Assembly: GCA_963786495.1 (NCBI GenBank)
Contig: CAWAZL010000002.1
Span: 1 to 64,000 of the forward strand
Length of the DNA: 64,000 bases
Source: JALZKA01 sp963786495
GTDB lineage: Bacteria; Actinomycetota; Thermoleophilia; Solirubrobacterales; 70-9
Direction: 5' to 3'
Position 1 is the first letter of the stretch; every line of letters begins with the position of its first letter. A model generated the notes under the pieces. That model did no database searches and was not told where the DNA came from. It saw only the letters and a list, made by a program, of their open reading frames with translations. Position numbers and translations under genes: made by a program. Below, piece after piece: positions 22,101-31,057 of this stretch.

Positions 22101-23301
22101 CCTCCCGCCCGCTACTGGCGGTCGTTTCTTTTCTCGCCGTTGCGGCCGGCGTGGTTGGTGCGATCGCTCTCACGGGGGACGATGAAGCCCGGCTCGCCGC
22201 TCACGTGCTCCGCCTTGGGAAAGAACTCTTGCCGCGTCGCGCCTCTGCGCTGCGCCGAGGGTGGGCGCCCTCTGAAGCTCAGCGAAGAGAGCGGGGCGTT
22301 GCCGTACGGATTCAACGACGCGGCGTCGATCACCGGCCAGCTGGACCCCGAAGCGGACATCCAGTTGCAAGAGGTGGCTGGCTCATCGTTCGTTCGCCTC
22401 GTCCTCGATTGGGGGCGGGTTGAATCCACGCCCGAGGCGTTCGACTTTTCTCAGACCGATGAGATCTACTGCGCAGCCGCCGCGGAAGGAATCGGCACGC
22501 TATTCACGGTTACAGGCATCCCTGTCTGGGCCGCGCCAGAAGTCGGGAAGAACTGCACTCCGGACGCCGCGTGCGTTCAGCCTCCTGCGAGCGAACACCT
22601 CGATCCCTGACGAGATTCGCAGCCATCGCTGCCGACCGCTATCCGTTGGCGATGGGTTTCGAGGCTTGGAACGAACCGAATCTCCCGCTTTCTGGCCTGC
22701 CCCGAGCCCGGCGGCATACGTTGATGTTCTCGAGGCGATACACGACGGAGTCAAAGCGGCCAGGCCGGAGCAACTCGTCCTCGGCGGATCGGTCGCGAAC
22801 CAGCAAACTGACGACCCTTCAACGGGCGCGATCTCTCTCGAGAGTTTCCTGTTCGCGATGCTTGATGCGGGCGCTGCCGAGAGCATGGACGCCTTGAGCG
22901 TCCATCTTTACCCGATCGGCCGAATGGGCACGACCGAAGACCTCTTCACGCCTTCGCTGGCCGTTACGAGTGACCTCGCCTCGTCATCCGACCTCCCGAT
23001 CTGGATCACCGAAACCGGCGTGACCACCCAACCGGGAGCCTTCGCGCCGCCAGTCACAGAGGCGGAGCAGGCGGTGGAGCTCGATGAGATCTACGAGACC
23101 GCGGCTTCGAGCACGCAGGTCGAAGCGGTTGCGTTTCACACGTTGCTGGACCCCGATTCAGCTGTTCCCGGAGGCCCAGGATTCGGCTGGTTCGCTGAGC
23201 ACGAACAAGGTGCGGTCAGGCCGAAGCCGGTGGTTTGCGCGTTCCGGGCGAAGCTCGGTCTGCCCGGCTGCCCGACCACGATCGATGTTTCAGCCGAGTG
23301 A
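22076..23301 (+). CDS. Second GH-A type glycoside hydrolase, membrane anchored, frameshifted
   Basis: Begins MSRSKAGIASRPLLAVVSF with a hydrophobic segment (LLAVVSFLAVAAGVVGAIAL) that can serve as signal or anchor. The catalytic domain reads LPYGFNDAASITGQLDP, SFVRLVLDWGRVES, the acid/base motif GFEAWNEPNLPL (about 22660) and the nucleophile motif LPIWITETGVT (about 23000), then VEAVAFHTLLDPD. Shifts near 22195, 22590 and 22690 are needed. It overlaps the preceding glycosidase by 25 bases, so the two are coupled. The catalytic parts look distantly alike and may be an old duplication. Confidence 0.75.
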
Positions 23302-24132
23302 GCCGTTGCGCGCAGTGAGACAAAGGGCCGGGCCTGGCTCCTCATCGTGGGTTTCTAGCCCAACTTCGACATCCGTCCACCCGAAGTGCGCTAGCGCCGC
23401 TAGCAAGTCATCGCGCGAGAGCCAAGCGGCGCTTCGGTTCATGCCGCCCGGAAACCGTGAGAGACGCAGACCAAATCTGTTGTACGGGCGCGGATAGAGC
23501 AAATGAGAGAACCCATTGAACTCGGCTTGGACCGGATCCTTGAAGCGGCGCGAGCCCGAAAGCAGCGTCGCGTCGTAGACATGCGTCCAGATGAAGAGTC
23601 TCCGAGCGCGTCGTGAAAGGAGCGAAATGAGCTCGACGGGATTGACGAGGTGGTACAGGACGCCGCAGGCAACGCAGACATCGAATGTCTCGTCCGCTTC
23701 GCGGAGAAGCTCCAGGAAGTCGCCGCAAACGAAGCGCGCCTTGGTCATCCCAGTCACTTGAGCGGTTGCCAGGCATTTCGCGAAGGCATGGCGATTGCTC
23801 TCCACCGCAAGAATCGAGTCAGCTCCACCTCGCTCGAGCATGAACGTGTGACCTCCCTCGAGAGGGCCAAGTTCGAGCACGCGAGCCGCCTCGATCCCAA
23901 GTCTGGATATTGCCCACTTGAGCCGCGGATCCTCGAAGGTGGGTGACTCGCCGGAGGACACGCGGAACTCGGCCGGGAACCGAGAATGCCAATCGGAGCT
24001 GACCGCGTCGAGTGTCGTCTGATTCGAGGGTCTACGGCGTTCATGCAAATCGAGCGCGGACCGCTTGAAAAGGACGCCCCCCTCAGCGAGTTTGGTCAGC
24101 GCTTGCGCAGGCCGCGAAGAGCTGAAGGACAT
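23290..24132 (-). CDS. SAM-dependent class I methyltransferase
   Basis: 280 residues. The SAM site reads ARVLELGPLEGGHTFMLE (motif I), an acidic residue in ILAVESN ends strand 2, and FVCGDFLELL and FDVCVACGVLYHL are motifs II-III. The family resembles the tRNA-carboxymethyltransferase/DUF1698-like and sugar or lipid methyltransferases; the substrate is not decided. It meets the glycosidase tail to tail with a 12-base overlap, an arrangement without a spacer for a terminator. The frame is intact. Confidence 0.75.
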   Translation of the reverse strand: MSFSSSRPAQALTKLAEGGVLFKRSALDLHERRRPSNQTTLDAVSSDWHSRFPAEFRVSSGESPTFEDPRLKWAISRLGIEAARVLELGPLEGGHTFMLERGGADSILAVESNRHAFAKCLATAQVTGMTKARFVCGDFLELLREADETFDVCVACGVLYHLVNPVELISLLSRRARRLFIWTHVYDATLLSGSRRFKDPVQAEFNGFSHLLYPRPYNRFGLRLSRFPGGMNRSAAWLSRDDLLAALAHFGWTDVEVGLETHDEEPGPALCLTARNGSLG

Positions 24133-24153
24133 TGCCCCAGGATAGTTCGGGTC

Positions 24154-25056
24154 TCAGTCGATCCGCGTGTCGCGGTGCACGACCCGCGCCGCGACCTCCT
24201 CGCGGTCGGCAAGGTGTCGCGCGATGCGGTTCGCGACCGTGATGGATCGATGCCGCCCACCGGTGCAGCCGACCGCGATCGTGAGGTGGGTCTTGCCCTC
24301 CGCCACATAGGCAGGCAACAGGAAGTCGAGGAGACCCAAGACGCGGCGGTAGAACTCACCGGCGAGCTCTCCGGCTTCGACGTGCTCGACCACCGCGGCG
24401 TCCATTCCGGTGAGCGGACGCAAGTCCTCGCGGTAGTGCGGGTTAGGCAGAAAGCGGACGTCGAACATCAGGTCTGCGTCGCGCGGCGGCCCGTTCTTGA
24501 AGCCGAACGTGAGCAGGGTCAGCGCGAGGCGGCGGCGCTCGTCCTTCGGCCCGAGTAGCTCGTTCGCGATGCGCCGCCTCAGCATGGCTCCCGTGAGGTC
24601 GGAGGTGTCGACCACCACGTCGGCCGTTTCTCGAAGCGCGCCCAGCACCTCTCGCTCCGCCCTGATCCCGTCGATGACGCGCCCGTCGGGGGCGAGCGGG
24701 TGGCGCCGGCGCGTCTCCTTGAAGCGGTCCATGAGCGTCTCCTCGCCCGCTTCGAGGAAGAGCACCTTCAGGTCCAGGCCGTCCTGGTCGAGCTCGCCGA
24801 TGACCGCTTGGAGCTCGTCGAAGTAGCCGCGTCCACGCACGTCGGTGACGACGGCGGCGTGGCGGACCATCGAACCGTCGTGGCGGAAGAGCTCGCCCAG
24901 TGAGCCGATCATCCGCGGCGGCAGGTTGTCGACGCAGAAGTAACCCGTGTCCTCAAACGCCGCGATCGCCTCCGACTTGCCGGCACCCGAGTAGCCGGTG
25001 ATCACCCACAGCTCGACCGGCTGCGGGAACAGCTCGTCCTGGGGGCGCTTCTTCAT
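24154..25056 (-). CDS. rapZ: RNase adapter / NTPase RapZ (YvcJ)
   Basis: P-loop protein of 300 residues with Walker A TGYSGAGKSEA (residues 19-29), DTGYFCVDNLPPRMI, the mid-domain FLEAGEETLMDRFKETRRRHP, and the C-terminal motif AVGCTGGRHRSITVANRI. In E. coli the family controls glucosamine-6-phosphate synthase through small RNAs; in Firmicutes and Actinobacteria it binds nucleotides with a poorly known role. It starts at ATG 25056 overlapping the uvrC stop (ATGA). In most Actinobacteria yvcK and whiA follow; here they do not. Confidence 0.93.
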   Translation of the reverse strand: MKKRPQDELFPQPVELWVITGYSGAGKSEAIAAFEDTGYFCVDNLPPRMIGSLGELFRHDGSMVRHAAVVTDVRGRGYFDELQAVIGELDQDGLDLKVLFLEAGEETLMDRFKETRRRHPLAPDGRVIDGIRAEREVLGALRETADVVVDTSDLTGAMLRRRIANELLGPKDERRRLALTLLTFGFKNGPPRDADLMFDVRFLPNPHYREDLRPLTGMDAAVVEHVEAGELAGEFYRRVLGLLDFLLPAYVAEGKTHLTIAVGCTGGRHRSITVANRIARHLADREEVAARVVHRDTRID

Positions 25057-26948
25057 CCCGACTTGTTCAGCTGGCGGTGGATGTCGCGGGCGATCTTGCC
25101 AGGGATGCCGGGGACCGCTTCGATCTCCTCGCGCGTTGCCGCGACGATCCGCTCCGGCGAGCCGAAGTGGGTCATCAGCGCACGCTTGCGGGCAGGGCCG
25201 ACACCCCGGAGCTCGTCGAGGATCGACCGGGTCATCGCCTTGTCGCGGCGGTTGCGGTGGAAGTCGATGGCGAAGCGATGCGCCTCGTCACGCACTCGCT
25301 GGACGAGATGCGACGCGGGCGAGTCAGGCTCGATCGCAAGCGGAGCGGAGCGCCCAGGGACGTAGATCTCCTCCGCGCGCTTCGCCAGGCTGATCACCAC
25401 GACCCCGCGGTCCGTCAGCGTCCCGATCGCCTTCATGCCCGACGAGAGCTGGCCCTTGCCGCCGTCGATCATGATCAGGTCGGGCATGGCCGCGAAGCTC
25501 GGGTCACGCTCGGCGTCGTGCGGTGAGCGGTCGGCCTGCTCGACCAGGCGCGAAACGCGCCGCGAGAGCACTTCGTTCATCGATGCGAAGTCGTCCGGGC
25601 CGCCCGTTCGGTCCCCGCGGATCCGGAAGCGCCTGTAGTCGGACTTCTTCGGCGCGCCGCCCTCGAAGACCACCATCGACGCCACGGTGTGCTCGCCGCC
25701 GATGTTCGAGATGTCGAAGCCCTCGATCCGGATCGGCAGGTTGTCCATCCGCAGCGCCTCCTGGAGCGCCGCGACCGCGTCGACCCGCTGTGAGCGGCGG
25801 CGCTCGGAGCGCAGCTTGTCCTGCTTGAGCGCGAGCTGCGCGTTCCGGGCCGCGAGCTCGCGGACTCGACGCAGCTCGCCGCGCTCGGAGGCGCGAACCT
25901 CGACCGGGCCCCCGCGCCTTGTCGCCAACGCGTCGGCCAGCACGACAGCCCTGCCGCCGAGGGCCTTGCCGACCACGACCAGCCGCGGGATCGACGGCGC
26001 CGCCGAGTAGTACTGCGCGACGAACTCCTCGATCACCTCGCCCTCCTCCCGCCCGCCGGCGTTGGTCAGGTAGAAGCTCTGGCGCTCGGCCAGGATCCCG
26101 TCGCGCACCTGGAACACCTGCGCGTTCGCGGTGTCCTCTTCGGTCGCGACCGCGATCACGTCGGCGTTGTCCATCGTCTCCCCCGCCACGCTGCGGCGCT
26201 CCATCAGCGAGCGGACCGCCTCCAGCCGGTCGCGATAGACGGCCGCGCGCTCGAACTCCTCGTCGCCGGATGCCTCCTCCATCTTGCGCTCGAGGTCGCG
26301 CTCGACGTCGCGGTAGCGGCCGGAGAGGAAGCTCGCGATCGCGTCGATGTTTCGCCGGTACTCCTCGCGGTCGATGTAGCCGACGCAGGGCGCCTGGCAG
26401 CGCTTGATGTAGTAGTCGAGGCACGGCACGCCCGAGCGCCGGCCCGGCTCCGGCCCGTCGCAGGTGCGGTACTGGAAGAGCTTGCCCAGGATCTCGAGCG
26501 TCTCTCGCGTGCGCTTGGCGTTGGAGTAGGGCCCGAAGTAGAGGCGAGCCGACCGGTGGCGCTCGCGGGTGAAGTAGACGCGCGGGAACTCCTCGTCGAG
26601 CGAGATCCCGATGTAGGGATACGACTTGTCGTCGCGCAGGCGGATGTTGAATGTCGGACGGTGGCGCTTGATGAACTGCTGCTCGGCCAGGAGCGCATCG
26701 GCTTCGGTGTTCGTCACCAGGAACTCGATCGACGACGCCTGTTCGGTCATCGCGCGCGTCCTGGTCTTGCCGGAGAAGTGCCCGCCGACACGCTTTCTGA
26801 TCGAGCGGGCCTTCCCGACGTAGAGGACCTTGCCTTCTTTGTCGCGGAAGATGTAGACGCCCGGCTCATCCGGGAGTGCCCTGCGCTGCTCGGCGATCGA
26901 GGCACCTTCAGCCGACTGAAGGTCGCGTTCGATCTCGATATCCGCCAT
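25053..26948 (-). CDS. uvrC: Excinuclease ABC subunit C
   Basis: Makes both incisions in nucleotide excision repair with UvrA and UvrB. The GIY-YIG nuclease domain reads GVYIFRDKEGKVLYVGKARS (N-terminal). A Cys-rich part contains GVPCLDYYIKRCQAPCVGY. The UVR motif is ERDLERKMEEASGDEEFERA, the RNase H-like domain contains GFDISNIGGEHTVASMVVF, and IMIDGGKGQLS and two helix-hairpin-helix motifs are at the C-terminus. The start ATG at 26948 (MADIEIERDL) is preferred to the longer frame from 27017. The gene is intact, showing the indel errors are not uniform. Confidence 0.95.
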   Translation of the reverse strand: MADIEIERDLQSAEGASIAEQRRALPDEPGVYIFRDKEGKVLYVGKARSIRKRVGGHFSGKTRTRAMTEQASSIEFLVTNTEADALLAEQQFIKRHRPTFNIRLRDDKSYPYIGISLDEEFPRVYFTRERHRSARLYFGPYSNAKRTRETLEILGKLFQYRTCDGPEPGRRSGVPCLDYYIKRCQAPCVGYIDREEYRRNIDAIASFLSGRYRDVERDLERKMEEASGDEEFERAAVYRDRLEAVRSLMERRSVAGETMDNADVIAVATEEDTANAQVFQVRDGILAERQSFYLTNAGGREEGEVIEEFVAQYYSAAPSIPRLVVVGKALGGRAVVLADALATRRGGPVEVRASERGELRRVRELAARNAQLALKQDKLRSERRRSQRVDAVAALQEALRMDNLPIRIEGFDISNIGGEHTVASMVVFEGGAPKKSDYRRFRIRGDRTGGPDDFASMNEVLSRRVSRLVEQADRSPHDAERDPSFAAMPDLIMIDGGKGQLSSGMKAIGTLTDRGVVVISLAKRAEEIYVPGRSAPLAIEPDSPASHLVQRVRDEAHRFAIDFHRNRRDKAMTRSILDELRGVGPARKRALMTHFGSPERIVAATREEIEAVPGIPGKIARDIHRQLNKSG

Positions 26949-27058
26949 GCCTTCAAGGTTAGGCGGGAGCGGAGCGGATAAACGCGGGCATGAGGCGGGC
27001 TCGCGCCGCGTGTTCAAGCATTTACACTGCCGGTGTTCCCCCGAGAAAGGACCTCCTC

Positions 27059-27499
27059 ATGAAGAAGAAGCTTTCGATCGCCCTGGCCATCACAGCGATC
27101 GCGCCGTTCGGCCTTATCGCATGTGGGGACGACGATGACGAATCGAGCGAGTCCGGCTCCACCGAGACGACCTCCGAGACTTCAACCACTGAAGACACCG
27201 CCAGCGCGGGAGGCGGCGGCACCGTTGCCTTTACGGCTGCTGAGGACGGCAGCCTCGCCTACGAGGAGGACTCGGCCGAAACTGAGGCCGGCTCGGTGAC
27301 GGTTGAGCTGGATAACCCCTCGTCCGTGCCTCACAACGTAATCATCGAGGGCCCTGATGGCGACGTCGGCGGCACCGACACGGTCACCGGGGAATCGACC
27401 TCGGCGGACGTCGAGCTCGAGCCCGGCGACTACGTCTTCTACTGCTCCGTCTCGGGCCACCGTGACGCGGGTATGGAGGGCGACCTCACGGTCGAGTAG
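27059..27499 (+). CDS. Cupredoxin (plastocyanin-like) lipoprotein
   Basis: Exported copper protein of about 146 residues. AAAGGA lies 8 bases before ATG 27059. The signal peptide ends in LIACG, a lipobox with Cys 21, followed by a low-complexity Asp/Ser/Thr linker. The blue-copper ligands are visible: His in SVPHNVII, then Cys, His and Met in FYCSVSGHRDAGMEG. This fits a surface-tethered electron carrier. It is divergent from uvrC with about 110 bases between start codons. Confidence 0.85.
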   Translation: MKKKLSIALAITAIAPFGLIACGDDDDESSESGSTETTSETSTTEDTASAGGGGTVAFTAAEDGSLAYEEDSAETEAGSVTVELDNPSSVPHNVIIEGPDGDVGGTDTVTGESTSADVELEPGDYVFYCSVSGHRDAGMEGDLTVE

Positions 27500-27520
27500 T
27501 TCCCGGCAGGAGCGCGCTCG

Positions 27521-27991
27521 TCAGCCGGCGAGCGCGCGGCCGACCGACTCGGCAACGCACACGGGCTTTTCCTGGCCCTCACACTCGAGCGTGAACTTCG
27601 TGACGGACTGGTACCAGCCGCCGTCGAGCTCATCCATCGAGGTCATCTCCGCCGTCGCGCGCACGCGCGAGCCCGCGGGGACGGGCGCCGGGAAGCGGAC
27701 CTTGTTCCAGCCCATGTTCACTCCGAGCTTCACGCCCTCGACCTTGATGAGCTGGATGCGAAAGCCGTCGATCATCGCGAGCGTCAGGTTGCCGTGAGCG
27801 ATCGTGGTGCCGAACGGGCTCTCGGCCTTTGCCCGCTCCACGTCCACGTGGATCCACTGGTCGTCGCCCGACAGGTCGGCGAAGGTGTTGATGTCGGCCT
27901 GGGTGACGTCGCGCCACTCGGTCGGGCCGATCTGCTGGCCGAGCAGGTCCTGCATGCCGTCGACGCCGCTGATCGTGACTGGGAGGTCCAT
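27521..27991 (-). CDS. MaoC-like (R)-enoyl-CoA hydratase
   Basis: 156 residues with a hot-dog fold. The hydratase 2 motif has the catalytic Asp/His in FADLSGDDQWIHVD, and TTIAHGNLTLAMIDGF and VNMGWNKVRFPAPV follow the family pattern. Hydrates 2-enoyl-CoA in fatty-acid or polyhydroxyalkanoate metabolism. The start ATG 27991 (MDLPVTISG) is chosen because the longer frame upstream belongs to the neighbouring transglycosylase region in a wrong frame. It is tail to tail with the cupredoxin gene. Confidence 0.85.
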   Translation of the reverse strand: MDLPVTISGVDGMQDLLGQQIGPTEWRDVTQADINTFADLSGDDQWIHVDVERAKAESPFGTTIAHGNLTLAMIDGFRIQLIKVEGVKLGVNMGWNKVRFPAPVPAGSRVRATAEMTSMDELDGGWYQSVTKFTLECEGQEKPVCVAESVGRALAG

Positions 27992-28005
27992 GAGCCGGAG
28001 CCTAT

Positions 28006-28489
28006 TCAGCCCACAAGCCTCACCTCCAGCGCCGGCGGCGCAATGGCACCCACCCCGCCCATCAGGCCGAGGATCCGCGCAACGTAGGCCCGGGTCTCGG
28101 GGTACGGCGGAACGCACGAACAGGTCGCGACGGGCGCGGGACCGGCGTTGTAGGCCGCGAGCGCGAGAGAGACGTCGCCGAACTGGCGGATGAGATCTGA
28201 CATCAGGTGGGCCTGGGCGTCGATAGCCCTGTCCGGGTCGAACGGGTCTGAAAGGCCGTACGCGGCCGCGGTTCCGGGCATGAACTGGGCGATGCCGCTG
28301 GCCCCGGCGGGCGAGACGGCGAGCGGGTTGAAGTTCGACTCGGCCAGGAGCTGCGCGGCCAGGACGTTGGCAGGAACGTTCCAGCGCGACGAGGCCTCGC
28401 GCGAGCGGCTCGCGAAATCGCGCTGGGACGAACGCGGGCAGGCCGGACCTGGGAGCTGGCGCCGTCGCTCTCCTGCGAGATGCGATCAC
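28006..28489 (-). CDS. Lytic transglycosylase (SLT domain), frameshifted
   Basis: Cell-wall enzyme that cleaves the MurNAc-GlcNAc bond of peptidoglycan. The SLT domain reads NVPANVLAAQLLAESNFNPL, where the Glu of LLAESNFNPL is catalytic, then SPAGASGIAQFMPGTAAAYGL and LALAAYNAGPAPV. The family start GLPAFVPARFREPLAR is in another frame, so one shift lies near 28395. A GTG at 28489 overlaps the stop of the upstream M15 gene (GTGA). No signal peptide is visible, so export may depend on something not read here. Confidence 0.75.
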
Positions 28490-29903
28490 CTGACGCGGAG
28501 CATGGCGCGGGACCGCGGACGTAAGCCGTAGTGCCACGCCTCCCACGAGTATCTCTGAACAAAGCCGAAGCGCTGCGCGTTTGCCGCCAGCCAGCCGTAG
28601 GCGCTGGGCGGGCCGAGGTCGAGCTCGGTGCCACAACGGTGAAGCGAGGTGCCGGGCCTTGCGACCATGCGCGGGTCGGGATTGGCGGCGAATAGCGCCG
28701 CCTGCTCGGCGTCGGAGCGAAACGCGGAGTTGATGGTGAGAGCGTGGCCGGAGGCGGACGCGGCAGCAGATAGGGCGTCGAAGGCCTCCGCGACGTCCGG
28801 GCGCATCCCCTCCCCCTGACGCGTCGCAAGCGGGCCCGAGTAGCCGCCGCCCGACGCATTGGCTGATGCGGTGGTGGCCGCACTCGGCGGGTACGCCTCG
28901 GCGACCGCCCTCACGCTCACCTCGTTGGCGGCCGCCTCCCCGGCCACGGAAGCGGTTGCGCCCAGGTCGACGCGGACGCGTGTCGGCGCGAAGGTCGCGC
29001 CCGGAAAGGTCACCGAGGCCGAGCCCTCATCGGCGCCGTTTGCCTCGGTCGCCTCCAGAGCCGCCGCGGTCGCGCGCTGCCGATATTCCGAGTCGCTCAG
29101 GTGCGCCGGATTCGGCGAGCCGCTGGGAAGCGACGGCGGTAGGAAGAGCCGGTGGTGGTCGTCGCGCAACGAGCGCGCTGCCGACACGGCCGCAAGGTCG
29201 GCCGCACGCTGAAAGCGCGATGCGCCCGTGGCCGCGGAGCCGACGATCGCGAGGAGCACCCCCGCGACGATGACCGCCAAGGCAAGAAACAAGGTGATCG
29301 GCGCCGCCTGGCCGCTCTGGGCACGCACGAACCGCCGCGCGAAGCGCGCCGCGCGCAGGCCGAGCTCTCCACCCGGCTCGATTCCCGCAAGGGCGCGGCG
29401 GGTCGTCACGAGGCCGGGTGCACGAGGCATGACACCCGTTGGGATGCCCGAGGCGATGAGATCTCGCGCCACGATCGCGGTCAAGGGCCGCGTTGTGCTG
29501 GTGTCGGCGCGCAGCACCGCGGCGCCGGCCTCGCCGGTGTCGATCAGCTCCCGCCATGGCTCGGGATCGCCATAGACGACGACTGCGGCCGCTCCGTGGC
29601 GGCGGCTCACCTCAATCGTCTCCGGCAGGGTCGCCGCTGCGGACGGACCACGCAAAGGGTCCCCCGCGCTACCGCAGGAAGGTCAGTGCGGAGCGATGCC
29701 TCGAGCGCTCGTGCGGGAGCAGAGGAGACCAGAGTCGGGCGTTGGCGCGATTCCAACTCGGCGTTGATCACGACCACGCCAAGCGGCTCACGCGCAGCGC
29801 CCGAGCGCGCGAGCGCAACGCCGACTGCGGCCGCCGTCGCGACTCCCCCGTCCGCGCCGGGCAGTGACGTGACGGCCACGAGGAGCGGCGCCTCAGCCTC
29901 CAT
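28486..29903 (-). CDS. TadG-like membrane protein fused to M15 (VanY-type) D,D-carboxypeptidase
   Basis: Multi-part protein. The first 200 residues have alternating strands and helices (LLVAVTSLPGADGGVATAA, AAVVVYGDPEPWRELIDTG) and could be a lost P-loop or Rossmann domain; no Walker Lys is present. The middle has a TadG-type helix, GQAAPITLFLALAVIVAGVL, followed by QRAADLAAVSAARSL. After a Ser/Ala-rich linker comes an M15 peptidase with INSAFRSDAEQAALF, zinc site SLHRCGTELDLGP and EAWHYG. A shift near 29640 joins the start; the rest (29655 to 28486) is one open frame, so the TadG-M15 join is not an artefact of repairing. Confidence 0.7.
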
Positions 29904-30252
29904 CCGCGCTCCGCGCCCACGCTTCGCCCGTTACCTCCAGGGCGCTGGATATCTCCGGCAGCGGAGCGGGTGGGCGGACCGCCACCTCGATCCGGCCGTC
30001 TTCGATGGCGACGTCAACACGATCGGCCGCCCACCCCGGAAGCGCCGCGACGGCTGCCGCCTCGGCGTCCGTCCCGGCGGCGGCTGCGAGAGCGCCCGCC
30101 TCGGCCGCCCCGTCCGCCAGATGAAGCGCGTAGCCCGTGATCGCCAGCTGGAGGGCGATCACGGCTCCGAGGAGCATCGCCGGCACCGTCGCCAGGAGCT
30201 CGAGCGAAGCCTGGCCTTCGCTACGAGGCTGGGTGCTGCCACGCCGCATCAC
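29893..30252 (-). CDS. TadE-like pseudopilin protein
   Basis: 119 residues. A short basic start is followed by the TadE signature EGQASLELLATVPAMLLGAV, which is the processing site (acidic Glu after Gly) and hydrophobic helix. The rest is Ala-rich with AAEAGALAAAAG, the region common to TadE-like proteins. It overlaps the preceding gene by four bases and the following gene by 11. Belongs to a small Tad-type set; no CpaF/TadA ATPase is present in the window. Confidence 0.75.
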   Translation of the reverse strand: MMRRGSTQPRSEGQASLELLATVPAMLLGAVIALQLAITGYALHLADGAAEAGALAAAAGTDAEAAAVAALPGWAADRVDVAIEDGRIEVAVRPPAPLPEISSALEVTGEAWARSADGG

Positions 30253-30590
30253 CCGCCGCCCTCCGGATCCAAAGCGGCGCTCGCCGCCACGCGGATCTGC
30301 GGCACTCCGGGAAGGAGCGCTGGGGTTCGGACCTCGATCCGAACCTTGGCTCCGTCGACGTCCACCTCCGCCGGCTCCAGGAGAGCGGGCAGGGCGTCGC
30401 CTGCCGCCTCCTCCGCGTCGCCGCCGACGTGAGCGATCCGGGCAGCGGAGCGGGCGGCTTCGCCGGCGCTGAGAAGCGCCCAGCCCGCAACCAGCGCCTG
30501 CGCCAGCGCCACCGCGCTCACGAGGAGGATCGGAACGATCGCGATCAGCTCGGCGGACGCCTGAGCTTGCTGGGAGGCCGTCCGTCTCAT
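30249..30590 (-). CDS. TadE-like pseudopilin protein
   Basis: 113 residues, like the next gene: basic leader, QAQASAELIAIVPILLVSAVA, then Ala-rich segment SAGEAARSAARIAHVGGD and a C-terminal beta-rich part. Here the Gly-Glu processing motif reads QASAE. First gene of the four-gene overlapping Tad/peptidoglycan-hydrolase set. About 80 bases separate it from the small membrane protein gene upstream. Confidence 0.7.
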   Translation of the reverse strand: MRRTASQQAQASAELIAIVPILLVSAVALAQALVAGWALLSAGEAARSAARIAHVGGDAEEAAGDALPALLEPAEVDVDGAKVRIEVRTPALLPGVPQIRVAASAALDPEGGG

Positions 30591-30672
30591 CGCCGGCGAC
30601 CCTAGGTCGCGACGGCGCGCGAGTGGGTGCCGCAGTGTGCCGATTCAGCGCCGAATGGGAGGCGCCAAGCGG

Positions 30673-31023
30673 CTAGACCGAGCGCGCTTCCATGACGACC
30701 GTGTAGATCAGGTACAGGCCGATCCCGATCACGCCGAGCAGGATGAAGACCCCGCCGGCCCAGTCCACGACCTCGTCCGATCCCGCCACAACAAGCGTGA
30801 TCGCGCCGGCCGATCCCAGGAGGATCCCGCGGCTTCGGTCCGGCAGGGTCATGTAGGCGAACCGGTTCTGGCGGTAGGCGAAGTACACGGTCGCCGCGAT
30901 CGCGACCATGAACCCGATGGTCAGCGCCGCGAAGATCCCGTCGGCCACGTGGCCTCCACCGGGCACCTCGGCCACGATCAGCGCCAGAAGCATGATGATC
31001 GCGATGTTCCGGGCAGCCCTCAT
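30673..31023 (-). CDS. Conserved-looking small membrane protein
   Basis: 116 residues with four hydrophobic segments: NIAIIMLLALIVAEVPGGG, GIFAALTIGFMVAIAATVYF, GILLGSAGAITLVVAG and VFILLGVIGIGLYLIYTVV. Not recognised as a named family. It follows the 80-residue membrane protein and the PiT transporter by 35 bases on the same strand, so it may be cotranscribed with them. ATG 31023 is the natural start. Confidence 0.6.
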   Translation of the reverse strand: MRAARNIAIIMLLALIVAEVPGGGHVADGIFAALTIGFMVAIAATVYFAYRQNRFAYMTLPDRSRGILLGSAGAITLVVAGSDEVVDWAGGVFILLGVIGIGLYLIYTVVMEARSV

Positions 31024-31057
31024 GCCTGAGAATCCTACGGCTCCGGGTGCGGGGGGT

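Noticed and set aside
27521..28636. One protein covering MaoC and upstream region
   Set aside because: The upstream part is out of frame for the SLT domain; a clear ATG at 27991 begins the MaoC fold.
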